From assembly GCF_900635815.1 (NCBI RefSeq), contig NZ_LR134173.1, positions 1,334,001-1,398,000 on the forward strand: 64,000 nucleotides of DNA. Reading direction: 5' to 3'. Position 1 is the stretch's first letter. Every line of letters begins with the position of its first letter. The position numbers were made by a program, and so were the translations under genes. Source of the stretch: Legionella cherrii. GTDB taxonomy: Bacteria; Pseudomonadota; Gammaproteobacteria; Legionellales; Legionellaceae. Shown here one piece after another: positions 37,321 to 46,643 of this stretch. Below the pieces are notes generated by a model. The model was not told the origin of the DNA, made no database searches, and was given only the letters and a program-made list of their open reading frames with translations.

Positions 37321-37421
37321 ACCCCTCTCCCATTCATGGGAAAGGGGCAGGGATGAGGGTATCCTCAACCCTCATCCGCCCTGACGGGCACCTTCTCCCG
37401 GTTGGGAAAAGGGAACTTTCT
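37321..37421. repeat. GC-rich intergenic repeat with nested hairpins
   Basis: Runs ACCCCTCTCCCATTCATGGG, AAAGGGGCAGGGATGAGGG, then CCCTCATCCGCCCTGACGGG and CTTCTCCCGGTTGGGAAAAG. Contains inverted CCCTCTCCC/GGGAAAGGGG and GATGAGGG/CCCTCATC arms. This type of repeat is widespread between genes in gamma-proteobacteria. It sits just after the S53 protease stop and may cap its transcript. Confidence 0.65.
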
Positions 37422-37424
37422 TGG

Positions 37425-39374
37425 TTACATATTCGCCATGGCGACAACAAAATTTGGAATATTAGGCGAACCAACTCCAACGCCATCATTCCAAAATTGA
37501 TCTTCGGGCTCAAGAGTAAGCGCTGAATCCCAGCCAAACGTTTTATTCTTAATGCTAAATGCCGATGCGGGAGCAGGAATCCCCTGGATCGTTGTCGATG
37601 GTGGAGGGGTTGCGCCACTTATTATAAGCGATGGTGGAATAATCAGATTAATTGCCCTATTTGAAAGTAAAACATCATTCATCTGATACAAATAAGGTGC
37701 TGCATGGCCTATAGGTGTACCTTTATTGAGTAGGCTTCGTGCTTGATTGACTAAAATTAAAGTTGCCGAAAATAAGGGACACGCTAAGCTGGTGCCTCCA
37801 TCCTGCACGGTTACGTCATCGGCAATAATCAGTAATCCTGTTTGCGGATCGCCCAGCATGGCGATATCAGGTAGTGCACGATGATTTCCATGATTACTAA
37901 TGACCCCATAACCACCAGCCGTATAGTTGCTAATGGAGCTCTGCCAAGTCACTGGTCCATAAAAGCGGCTAATGCCCCCACCGGTACCCCCATCAAAGGC
38001 ATAGCTCCCACTATCGTTTTTCACTGATCCCCAGACTGTTTCAAATGCATAACGGTAATTTGTATCTACAAATAAAGCAGTCGCCCCAACCGCAGTGACA
38101 TAAGCCGAGCTGGAAGGATAATCAACTGTTGGTGAGGAAGGGCGGGGTGGAGTGCATTTTTTTTGCGTGACGTAAGTATTGTCACCACAATCGCCAGAAG
38201 AAAAGTTAACACTGATTCCCGCCGCCGCAGCTAATTCCAAGGTTTGTTCGAACGAAGTATCTAAAGTTTCTTCGCCACTCCAACTATTAGAAATCACATA
38301 AGCATTAGAAAAACCTGCAATGGTAAATTTATTCTGAATCAGCGTGTGAATCACATCCGTTAATATGCTCTTTTGATCCTTACCTAACACCAAAACGGTA
38401 TTATCTCCAGGTGCTATAGTATGGGATGATTCAATGTCCAGGTCGATTTCATTACTAAAAGAGGATGCATTAGGGCATTTTGTAAAGGGCGTGCCATCAG
38501 GATTAATGATCGCAAAATTTTTCGCTGGTCCTGAGGTCACAAAAGGCTTGATATTATTCGCATTAAAATATTTATTGGCATCATGTAAAATTTGATGGGG
38601 CGTATTCGTGCCACATGCATCAACGACCACTAATGTTTGCCCCGTTCCATCGAGATGTTTGCCATTAATGCGAGGGATGTTTTTCAAATTATAAGTCTTT
38701 TGCAAATTGGCTCCTGTAAAGCCTTGCAATGAAATGTCTGTAGGAATTGCAAAGGGAACAAAAGAATTCCAGATAAAATTTAAATCATGAACTTCTTTAG
38801 CGTCATGTTGAAGATTCTCTATGTTTGAGTGAAATTGTGGGATGGTACTCAGGCCAGTAATTTCAGTAACATATTGAGCAATCTCCCGATTGAGTTGGGG
38901 AGGGGTTGTATTCGCATGAACGGTTTCGTTTTGATATTGATAATAGTTGATTTGTACATGAAGCGCTTGCTCAATTTGCGCCACGGTTCCTGTGACACGC
39001 ACGCTGTGGTTAACCACTTTTGTTTGCATCCCTTGAGAAGAAAAAAATTGTTGTACCGTCTTTTCTGCTTCTTTGCTTGGTGCAAACTCTTGTTCATAAA
39101 GGTTTGCAGTTAAAAATTGATGATAACGGGGGCTGTTGGGATCATAAACCTCTTGAACAAGCCTATCTAATTCTGCCTTATTCCGTAATTTTAACCAGAC
39201 AATAAATGAAATTTTTTTCTCAGAGGGCACTGGTTTTATCCAGGTTGCCTGATTGAGTAAATTTAACCCTGGATTGGGCAAACTCAATAAATCATTTTCT
39301 GGTTTTGCATAGGAAGTTGATGTTACAAAATTCAATGACAATAAAAGAACTACTACTTTTTTAAGTTTCAACAT
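37425..39374 (-). CDS. Secreted S53 (sedolisin/kumamolisin) serine-carboxyl protease
   Basis: 649 residues. Signal peptide (KVVVLLLSLNFVTSTSYA), pro-domain about 30-190 (WLKLRNKAELDRLVQEVYDP, PRYHQFLT), then catalytic domain. Sedolisin residues are visible: EIDLD near 307-311 (Glu and Asp), SSGDCGD near 392 (oxyanion Asp) and GGTSLACP near 523-530 (nucleophile Ser). An acid-active secreted endopeptidase. Probably co-transcribed with the Asp-box protein 16 nt upstream (39390-40841). Confidence 0.92.
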   Translation of the reverse strand: MLKLKKVVVLLLSLNFVTSTSYAKPENDLLSLPNPGLNLLNQATWIKPVPSEKKISFIVWLKLRNKAELDRLVQEVYDPNSPRYHQFLTANLYEQEFAPSKEAEKTVQQFFSSQGMQTKVVNHSVRVTGTVAQIEQALHVQINYYQYQNETVHANTTPPQLNREIAQYVTEITGLSTIPQFHSNIENLQHDAKEVHDLNFIWNSFVPFAIPTDISLQGFTGANLQKTYNLKNIPRINGKHLDGTGQTLVVVDACGTNTPHQILHDANKYFNANNIKPFVTSGPAKNFAIINPDGTPFTKCPNASSFSNEIDLDIESSHTIAPGDNTVLVLGKDQKSILTDVIHTLIQNKFTIAGFSNAYVISNSWSGEETLDTSFEQTLELAAAAGISVNFSSGDCGDNTYVTQKKCTPPRPSSPTVDYPSSSAYVTAVGATALFVDTNYRYAFETVWGSVKNDSGSYAFDGGTGGGISRFYGPVTWQSSISNYTAGGYGVISNHGNHRALPDIAMLGDPQTGLLIIADDVTVQDGGTSLACPLFSATLILVNQARSLLNKGTPIGHAAPYLYQMNDVLLSNRAINLIIPPSLIISGATPPPSTTIQGIPAPASAFSIKNKTFGWDSALTLEPEDQFWNDGVGVGSPNIPNFVVAMANM

Positions 39375-39389
39375 AATGATCTCCCTATG

Positions 39390-40841
39390 TTACCCGAAGA
39401 AAAATAAACTAGTGATTGGGCTGGATGTGATAAATCCCAAGTCATCGCCAGTGGTCAAGGAGAAAACATGACCGTTTTGTGTCCCGGCGTGTATCAAGCT
39501 TGCATCCGAATTAACAAACAAGGTGTACGTTATTTGGGATAAAAGGGTCCAGGTTGGATTTGGATCCGTCAAGCTGTTGGCGAAATAGGCATATTCAAAA
39601 TTGATGGTTCCAGGGGGTAACGTACTGTTCGTTGAGGTTTGTCGTGTATTGACATAAAGTTGACCATTCACTGCAAAAACATTTTGGACTGGTACCGGAA
39701 CACTTGATTCGGGGCCACGGATTTGATTCCAGTTCGTTCCATTATTCGTAGAATAATAGACATTGCCATCATTACTTCCTACATAAATCGAAGAAGGGGT
39801 CAAGAATATGCTGTTTATAGGACCGGTACCTGGATTTGTTGTGGTTGCAGTCCACGTCACCCCATTGTTACTTGAATAATATACTTTTCCTTCTTGTGTT
39901 CCGGTATAAATTGTGGAAGCAGTGGTAACAAAAACACTATTTACTGATGAAGTCCCTGGTGCATTAGTCGCAGTCCAGGAAGTACCATTATTGGTTGAGT
40001 AATATACTTTACCATCCGCGCTGCCTACGTATAAAGCGCTTGGTGTTGCAAAGACACTATTCACCGCATTACCTGGCGATGGCACAGAGGTCGCAGTCCA
40101 AGTTAAACCATTATCAGTAGAAAAGTAAACGAAACCTTTTGCAGTTCCTGAATATATTGTGCCGACGCGAGTAAAAGTTACTTCTACGGTGTGATTGTCA
40201 TCAATATTGGCGAAGGTAAATGTCGTTCCCCCTTTTTGGGCTCTACCTCCGTCGACTATCCATTCATCCACTTGATAACCGGTGTTAGGGGTTGCTGTAA
40301 AAGTCAGACTGCTTCCTGCAATAACGGTTTGTGGGGTATTGGGATTAATAGTCCCATTTGCGCCAGCACTTGGTGTAATCATATAGGTTGTGACTGGAAT
40401 GAGAGTAATGTTTAAAATGTTAGCTAAAGCAGGTTGATAGCACTCCAGTACTCTTCCTTGCTCACAGACAACAGGGCCCTCTTTAATATTATTTTGTAAT
40501 GTGCTCCCATTGACGAACAAATTAAGCGTACAGGATTGATGGCCTTGCAATATAAATGGATTGGGACAATTTCCCGCTGAAGTAACCTGGGTAATCCCAG
40601 TAATGGACTTCATAGACAAGGTATGTGTTCGGCGAGATTGATTGGTAATCGTGTACTTAATGGTTGCCGATCCAATTGATGTGACCGAAACTGTTGGTGG
40701 ATAATTAGGATCAGGTGTGAAAGTCCATACGGGTTTCACTGCATGACTTAGTGTAAAGAACAAAAAAGCAATTACAGCGATGAAAAGCTGGGGCAAAGTC
40801 ATTTTAAATCGTTGCATCTTCAAATCCATTTTCAGGTACAT
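39390..40841 (-). CDS. Secreted protein with InlB-type repeat and Asp-box beta-propeller
   Basis: 483 residues (internal Met starts possible). N-terminal signal segment (LFIAVIAFLFFTLSHA). About 155-230 is a divergent InlB-type B-repeat (MITPSAGANGTINPN, FTATPNTGYQVDEWIVDGG). From about 235, at least four Asp-box (BNR) blades recur: FSTDNGLTWTA, YSTNNGTSWTA, YSSNNGVTWTA, YSTNNGTNW. No sialidase catalytic arginines could be assigned, so a binding propeller is more likely than an enzyme. Paired with the S53 protease. Confidence 0.8.
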   Translation of the reverse strand: MYLKMDLKMQRFKMTLPQLFIAVIAFLFFTLSHAVKPVWTFTPDPNYPPTVSVTSIGSATIKYTITNQSRRTHTLSMKSITGITQVTSAGNCPNPFILQGHQSCTLNLFVNGSTLQNNIKEGPVVCEQGRVLECYQPALANILNITLIPVTTYMITPSAGANGTINPNTPQTVIAGSSLTFTATPNTGYQVDEWIVDGGRAQKGGTTFTFANIDDNHTVEVTFTRVGTIYSGTAKGFVYFSTDNGLTWTATSVPSPGNAVNSVFATPSALYVGSADGKVYYSTNNGTSWTATNAPGTSSVNSVFVTTASTIYTGTQEGKVYYSSNNGVTWTATTTNPGTGPINSIFLTPSSIYVGSNDGNVYYSTNNGTNWNQIRGPESSVPVPVQNVFAVNGQLYVNTRQTSTNSTLPPGTINFEYAYFANSLTDPNPTWTLLSQITYTLFVNSDASLIHAGTQNGHVFSLTTGDDLGFITSSPITSLFFFG

Positions 40842-40930
40842 TTTTAGTGAACTTTATCTTAAATTGAATACTTAATAGAGATCAATAAAAATAGAGGGAT
40901 GAAAATACTTTTTTTTCAATGGGTTAAAAA

Positions 40931-41905
40931 ATGAAAAATCATACACAGATTCTCAATTGGGCCACTGATTATCTACTCTCTAAAGGATATTTCCTACCCC
41001 GTTCACCCGAATTAGTATTAGAAACACCTTGGTCAAATGTGATTCGATTTCCAACCTCAAAAGGCGACGTCTATTTAAAACAGCCGGCACCCTTAATAGC
41101 CCAAGAGCCAAAAATCACACAACTATTGGCTACTCAATTTCGCGCCAATGTACCGATTGTGATCGCAATGAACGAGGAGTTGCATTGTTTTTTGATGAAT
41201 GATGCTGGGCAATCACTGCGTGACTATCTAAAAAATGAATTTCAACTGGTCCTATTACGTCAAGCCATTCTGCAGTATACCGCGATGCAGCGATCGACAG
41301 AAAATCATATAGAATCTTTATTTGCCCTGGGAGTCCCTGATTGGCGATTAGATAAATTACCTCAACTCTATGATTACTTGATCAACCAGAGAGTTTTTTT
41401 AAAAGCTGAGGGTATGAACGACAACGAACTGCAAACCTTGCACGATTTAAGACCCCAAATCTCATCAGAAATTGAATCCTTATCCCGGTTTCAGATTCCT
41501 GAAGCTCTAGTTCAATCTGATTTTCACACGAACAATATTTTGATTCATCCGAAAACCAAAAAATTAACCTTCATTGATTTGGGAGAGATAGTGATCACCC
41601 ATCCATTTTTTTCCTTACATACTTTTCTGCGTCAAGCCATCATGCACCATGGCCTAAACGAGCTCGATCAAACCTATCATCAACTTCAAGAAACGTGTTT
41701 CGAAAACTGGCTGGATTTAGCATCAAAAAAACAGCTATTTGAAGGATTTATGTTAGCCAAAAAATTATGGCCCATTTATTCCGCGCTCGTTTTTTATCGT
41801 ATCCTACATAGCGTGGATCAACAGTCCTTTAAGTTGTTTTACGCCAATAGACCTAATCGACTCGCAGGTTTTTTTAGAGAGTATACGGCAGCTAGTGGTC
41901 TTTAG
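40931..41905 (+). CDS. Aminoglycoside-phosphotransferase-fold kinase
   Basis: 324 residues. APH/choline-kinase fold: VYLKQPAPLIAQEPKIT (nucleotide Lys), catalytic loop QSDFHTNNILIHP near 195-207 (Asp and Asn) and FIDLGEI near 214-220 (metal Asp). Substrate unknown; probably a small-molecule kinase and not necessarily drug resistance. Divergent from the secreted pair. Confidence 0.82.
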   Translation: MKNHTQILNWATDYLLSKGYFLPRSPELVLETPWSNVIRFPTSKGDVYLKQPAPLIAQEPKITQLLATQFRANVPIVIAMNEELHCFLMNDAGQSLRDYLKNEFQLVLLRQAILQYTAMQRSTENHIESLFALGVPDWRLDKLPQLYDYLINQRVFLKAEGMNDNELQTLHDLRPQISSEIESLSRFQIPEALVQSDFHTNNILIHPKTKKLTFIDLGEIVITHPFFSLHTFLRQAIMHHGLNELDQTYHQLQETCFENWLDLASKKQLFEGFMLAKKLWPIYSALVFYRILHSVDQQSFKLFYANRPNRLAGFFREYTAASGL

Positions 41906-42112
41906 GTTTACCTGATCTTGGGGCTGAAGGATTAAATAAATTTTAATATGTGACGTTTGTCAAAATTATTGGTAATGTGGAAGGCTTTTAAAAGTAGGAA
42001 AAAATTTTACATATTTTCATGTTGCTAAAAAGTAATAGTACTGACGGTGAAAATTACCGAAAAGCGCAGTAACTATTTATGGCAGGAGCTAGATAGACTA
42101 TAGGAGTAGTAA

Positions 42113-43942
42113 ATGAAAAAAATCACTATAAAAGAAGCCCTAGATAACTATGATAATAATAAGGGTCATAGAAGAACCTATATCAAGGAAGAGCCCCATA
42201 TTAGAGAATTGCGAAGCTTTTATGAAAACTTGCAGGAGGATGATTTATCTCCTTCGTCGTTAGTGAAATTAGCGCTGATTTTAATTGGCAAAAACACACG
42301 AACTGAGGAGAGTGCAAGCGGCAAAACATTCAAAGGCTTGGTTAATAAACTGGGAGGATATGAAGCACTTGACACCTTATACGCTGCAAAACAATTAACT
42401 GAAGATAATGTCGTATTTTTGGAAAGACACCCCAATGAAGCCAAAGCTTTAGCCCCTCTCATCATATCTATCGCCAAGAACCCAATGGGTTCCGATTTAA
42501 AGAAGACACTTTCTATAGCCGAAAAAATAAAAAATCCACACGAATTAATGGCTGTCTTTAAAGAGTTGGCATTAGTTGCACACTCTTATCACACCATTAA
42601 TATTTTATTTCTGTTAAATCAACACAATTTAAATACAGATGAGGTAATGCCCCTATTAAAAGGATCTGATCAACATTTTATAATTATTAATCAAATACTT
42701 GTTACATTGGAAGAAATAAATCCATCGCTGATTACTCTACCTAATCTGACTAATATTTTAAAATTAAAACACCATTATGATTTCCATGCTCTATTAAAAA
42801 TCCTGTCGCCAGATCAGGAAACCCTGGATAGCCTATTTCAATCAGGCGATAACTATACCTTGGGACAATATTATTGGATCGGAGAACTCGTTACCCAATT
42901 TAAAAACGCAAGTTGGGACTTTCACCCCTATTTAGGGATCATTCTAAGTGGGAAAATCAATGGCGTGGCCGTGAACAAAGCCATAACAGAATTGATTGAA
43001 TTGAAAGTAAACCCTGAACTTTTACCCCTAATCATACCCACTATTTTGAACAACTCCCATGAGAGTGCCCAATTAATGGAGGCGTTGAAAACACTGCATA
43101 AAGAGGGTTTAGATGAAGGTTTTCTTAAAATTGCATTTGCAATACCTAAATTTTCCAACGAGCTTGCGGCAGCTCTTGTGATGCTGCAAAAAGCAAAATG
43201 TTTTAATGAGACCACAAAGGTATATATTAGTCTTAATCCGGAATATGCTTTGGGTTTGGCGCAATTTTGGATTGAATTCTCGAATGCAGGATGCGTCGAT
43301 TTATCCCATCGTGCCGAGATGTTGAAACAACCCCAATGTGCTTCCTACACTGCTGAAGTGATAGAATTTTTACAACAACATAAACTTCATGATGAAAAGA
43401 ATATTATTGCAGTTTGTAAAGCAAAATTAACGAGTAACGCGTTACTTAATTTGCTGAATCTTATGCTTGAAGCAAAAATTCTAAATCAGGACAGTTTAGA
43501 TATTCTCTTGCCAAGATTAGCTTGGGTTAAAACTTTGCATCATGGGGCGCAGTGTCTGGCGAATGGTAATCAATTAAATGCATTGAATTTTGATTCACTG
43601 GTTTCTGATCCTATTAATGCAATTGCCTTAGCAGGAAACTTAGGGGGGAAACTTTATCCTAAAGACAAACCTTCCCTTAAAAACCCCGGAGCTCAGGATT
43701 TCGCCACCATTCGTAGAAATACCTTAATATTGTGTCAAGGTTATCGACAAGGACTTTTTTCCACCGGAATGTCTTCTGAGCAGAGAAAGGATTTCGAAAA
43801 GAAGCGTGGTAAGACTGTCGAGGAAGCACACAAGGAGGTTTTAGTAAAAATTGCTCAATATACAGGTAACCATGTGTTAGAAAGAGCAACCGAACATAAC
43901 ATTGCCCAAGAAACTTGTTCCTCCTCTTTAAAAAACAGATAG
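42113..43942 (+). CDS. Hypothetical all-helical repeat protein, effector candidate
   Basis: 609 residues, no signal peptide, no family recognised. Composition suggests alpha-solenoid repeats of about 35-40 residues (KIKNPHELMAVFKELALVA; LKEGSDQH-like turns; NPELLPLIIPTILNNSHESA; CFNETTKVYISLNPEYALGL). The C-terminus is Ser-rich (QETCSSSLKNR). Single gene ending in a hairpin terminator. Confidence 0.65.
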   Translation: MKKITIKEALDNYDNNKGHRRTYIKEEPHIRELRSFYENLQEDDLSPSSLVKLALILIGKNTRTEESASGKTFKGLVNKLGGYEALDTLYAAKQLTEDNVVFLERHPNEAKALAPLIISIAKNPMGSDLKKTLSIAEKIKNPHELMAVFKELALVAHSYHTINILFLLNQHNLNTDEVMPLLKGSDQHFIIINQILVTLEEINPSLITLPNLTNILKLKHHYDFHALLKILSPDQETLDSLFQSGDNYTLGQYYWIGELVTQFKNASWDFHPYLGIILSGKINGVAVNKAITELIELKVNPELLPLIIPTILNNSHESAQLMEALKTLHKEGLDEGFLKIAFAIPKFSNELAAALVMLQKAKCFNETTKVYISLNPEYALGLAQFWIEFSNAGCVDLSHRAEMLKQPQCASYTAEVIEFLQQHKLHDEKNIIAVCKAKLTSNALLNLLNLMLEAKILNQDSLDILLPRLAWVKTLHHGAQCLANGNQLNALNFDSLVSDPINAIALAGNLGGKLYPKDKPSLKNPGAQDFATIRRNTLILCQGYRQGLFSTGMSSEQRKDFEKKRGKTVEEAHKEVLVKIAQYTGNHVLERATEHNIAQETCSSSLKNR

Positions 43943-43974
43943 ATAGTAGTTATCAGATGCTCCCGGTGTATTAG

Positions 43975-43998
43975 CCGCTCACAGAAGTGGGCGGTTTC
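43975..43998 (+). terminator. Hairpin and T-run after the helical-repeat gene
   Basis: CCGCTCAC-AGAA-GTGGGCGG (8-bp stem with one T:G pair) followed by TTTCT, about 33 nt after the stop. Confidence 0.65.
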
Positions 43999-44165
43999 TA
44001 TCGGAAGGTTGCTTACAAAATGGAACAATTTTAGTCTTATCCCAGCGCTTAGCGTCCCCGCACACGCTGAGCAGCGTTCAATGAGTACAATTGCACCGTT
44101 CTTTTCGGATTAACCCGCTTTAAATCGACATTCAGGGTAATAATTTTCGTTTGGTTATTTTAATT

Positions 44166-44204
44166 CTACTATTTTTATAGTAGCATCTACTAAAAAAATA
44201 GTAG
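44166..44204 (+). promoter_or_regulatory. Tandem BlaI-type operators and promoter
   Basis: Two 18-bp dyads, CTACTA-N6-TAGTAG, at 44166-44183 and 44187-44204, centres 21 bp apart (two helical turns). A TTGGTT -35 at 44151 with a 17-bp spacer puts the -10 (TTTATA, 44174-44179) inside the first dyad, so repressor binding would block transcription of the blaI operon. Confidence 0.75.
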
Positions 44205-44235
44205 AGAGTGCTCTATTTCGTTACTGGAGAGGAAA

Positions 44236-44655
44236 ATGTCCGTAAAAAAAGTATCGTCAGCCCATGATCGTCTGCTTACAGAAGTAGAGCTTGAATTAAT
44301 GAATATTATTTGGAGTCTTAATAAAGTAACGATTAAAGAGGTTGTTGCTCATCTGTCACAAGAACGGCCTTTAGCTTACACCACAGTGGCGACGGTGGTA
44401 AAAGTGCTTGAACAAAAAGGGTTTCTTGAATGCCAAAAAAACTCCTATGCCCATGTGTTTGTGCCAATTGTTACAAAATCTGACTATGAAAATACCTGTC
44501 TTGATCATCTTGTTGCTAATGTTTTTGATGGAGAGCCTGTTGCTCTTGTCCAAAGACTCTTGATGGCCAAGAAATTACAACACGATGACCTGCAAGCCAT
44601 AGAGGAGGCACTGAAACAATTAGCTACTGACACCCAAAAAGAAGGGGTGGAATAA
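44236..44655 (+). CDS. blaI: BlaI/MecI-family repressor
   Basis: 139 residues. Winged helix of the penicillinase-repressor family: LLTEVELELMNIIWSLNKVT, then AYTTVATVVKVLEQKGFLE (recognition helix and wing), then a C-terminal dimerisation part. Its stop overlaps the next start (TAATG). It would bind the two dyads upstream and be inactivated through the sensor encoded next. Confidence 0.92.
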   Translation: MSVKKVSSAHDRLLTEVELELMNIIWSLNKVTIKEVVAHLSQERPLAYTTVATVVKVLEQKGFLECQKNSYAHVFVPIVTKSDYENTCLDHLVANVFDGEPVALVQRLLMAKKLQHDDLQAIEEALKQLATDTQKEGVE

Positions 44656-46562
44656 TGTTATTCATAGAAATCTTTCTGAGTATTCATTGCTTACTCATAA
44701 TCAGCTCATACTTTATCGGGGGGCGTTGGTTAGCGAACCAGCCTTCTTTTAAACTGAAACTGGCCCGTTTTTTATTAGTCAGCTGTGTGGTTTCTCCATT
44801 AATTGTTCATTGTGTGAACTTTAATCAAATGCCGGAGCGCCCGAGCTCTGTTTCATTTGATACGCTGCAAGAATATATGAATCAGCCTATTTTAAAGCAA
44901 GAACCTGCAAAACGTGTAAACGAATCAGCATCTGAGTTAACCCTGAGAAATGTCAGTTATTGCCAGCTCTTTTATGTAATATTGGGTTTCATTATCTTAT
45001 TTCGTGGTTATCACCTATTATCAGGCTTGGGCAGCTTACGCGCATTGCTGGATGAAGCAATTCCTTATCGACGCGCTGGAAAACTGATCATTAAAGTCTC
45101 TGATCGCTGCCATATTCCCTTCTCAGTATTTTTATTAAACAAAGCTTATATTGTATTGCCCGTATCCTTATTTTCTTCTTCCAAGAATGTGAACATTGCG
45201 ATTGCGCATGAAGGGCAACACCATCGTAATGGAGATTGCCTATGGTCCTATTTTATTGAAACCTTGCGCATTATCTTCTTTGGAAATCCTGGTGTTACTC
45301 GATGGCATAACGTTTTAAATGAATTACAAGAATTTTCATGTGATGAAGTACTGGTTGGCCACCCAAAAATTTCGGCACATGACTATGGCCACTGTCTGTT
45401 CCAAGTGATTCAGACAGTATCTCAAAGTTCTCAGTCACCTAATCGAGAATTTGCATGCGCGGTGGGCATGGCTTTGAACAATGAAAACGAAGACTGTACT
45501 TTCATCATAAGGAGAATTTCAATGTTATCAACTTATCCATTTAATGCATCTAAGCCCTTTTGGTTAGGGATTGCATTGGTTGGGTTATGTATTTTGGCGC
45601 CCATGTGTGTGGCTTATTCAGCAGTAGGGTCCTTAAACAGTGCTAAGACAAAAGGAGTGGATACAACTCATTTAGATCCTAAAATGCAAAACATCGCCGA
45701 GAAAGAAATTAGCGCAGCGGTCAAGCGCTATCATGCAACATCTGGGGTTATTGCTATTGCTGATCCCAATACCGGCAATATCATTGCATTTGCTGAATCA
45801 AATCGGCAGGGGCAAAACAGTTGGCGAGCACGTGTTTTTTCACCTGGCTCGACAATAAAACCTTTTATTGCCGCCGCGGCAATCGACTCTGGTACAAGTT
45901 CTGCAACCAAAAACTATGATTGTCATTCACCTTATTCCCTAAAAGGGAAAACATTTGCAAACTACAATCCTGATGTAGGCTCTGCTTCTCTAACAGAGGC
46001 GATTGCACAGTCGATTAATGTTTGCCTTATTAAGGTGTCGCAAGAAACTGGAGCACCAATAATCCGAAAAAAACTTGCTGAATTTGGTTTTGATATGAAT
46101 TCGTGGTGGCAAGCAGATCAAGACGACGAAGTGCAACTGGCAATGGCTTCTCTGGGTGAGAATATCCCTGTCACCATTGAGTCGTTAACAAAATCCTATG
46201 CTGTTCTTGCGAACAAAGGACGTCCATTTGCTCGAGGAGATAAACCTGTTATCTCAGAAACCACGACCAATGCGGTGAATCATATGCTTCAGTATGCTGT
46301 CGATAATGGTACAGGGAAACGTGCGGTGATTCCTGGCGTTGCTGTGGCTGGTAAGACTGGAACTGTTATCGAGAATGGGAATAAGCATCTTGCTTTATTT
46401 GCTGGGTATGCGCCAGCTGATAAACCTCGTTATGTGATGTTAATCGTGATTGAAGACGGTCATTTAAACATGAAGGGCAAGACATTGAACTCAGGCGGGG
46501 GATTAGCTGCTCCTGTATTTCATAATGTCGCGATGAATAGTCTGTATGGGACAAGCCGATAG
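44655..46562 (+). CDS. BlaR1-like sensor: M56 metallopeptidase fused to a penicillin-binding transpeptidase domain
   Basis: 635 residues. N-terminal membrane segments, then a cytosolic zinc-protease motif AHEGQHHRNGD near 183-193 (HExxH) and EFSCDEVLVG. A further membrane segment (FWLGIALVGLCILAPMCVAY), then a penicillin-binding domain: SPGSTIKPF (SxxK) near 395-402, SINVC (SxN) near 453 and AGKTGT near 565. Role: beta-lactam acylates the outer domain, the protease inactivates BlaI. Usual BlaR1 sensors end in a class D-like domain; this C-terminus reads closer to PBP transpeptidases. Confidence 0.88.
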   Translation: MLFIEIFLSIHCLLIISSYFIGGRWLANQPSFKLKLARFLLVSCVVSPLIVHCVNFNQMPERPSSVSFDTLQEYMNQPILKQEPAKRVNESASELTLRNVSYCQLFYVILGFIILFRGYHLLSGLGSLRALLDEAIPYRRAGKLIIKVSDRCHIPFSVFLLNKAYIVLPVSLFSSSKNVNIAIAHEGQHHRNGDCLWSYFIETLRIIFFGNPGVTRWHNVLNELQEFSCDEVLVGHPKISAHDYGHCLFQVIQTVSQSSQSPNREFACAVGMALNNENEDCTFIIRRISMLSTYPFNASKPFWLGIALVGLCILAPMCVAYSAVGSLNSAKTKGVDTTHLDPKMQNIAEKEISAAVKRYHATSGVIAIADPNTGNIIAFAESNRQGQNSWRARVFSPGSTIKPFIAAAAIDSGTSSATKNYDCHSPYSLKGKTFANYNPDVGSASLTEAIAQSINVCLIKVSQETGAPIIRKKLAEFGFDMNSWWQADQDDEVQLAMASLGENIPVTIESLTKSYAVLANKGRPFARGDKPVISETTTNAVNHMLQYAVDNGTGKRAVIPGVAVAGKTGTVIENGNKHLALFAGYAPADKPRYVMLIVIEDGHLNMKGKTLNSGGGLAAPVFHNVAMNSLYGTSR

Positions 46563-46643
46563 CTGGCTCATCCGGTGAGTACCTCTTCCTCTTGAGAGAG
46601 GAGGAAAATTTCCTAATCTAATTAAAACAATTTTGAGGTTGTG

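Noticed and set aside
37334..37618. Minus-strand frame overlapping the end of the S53 protease and the repeat
   Set aside because: It reads through a repeat and an alternative frame of a clear protease gene.
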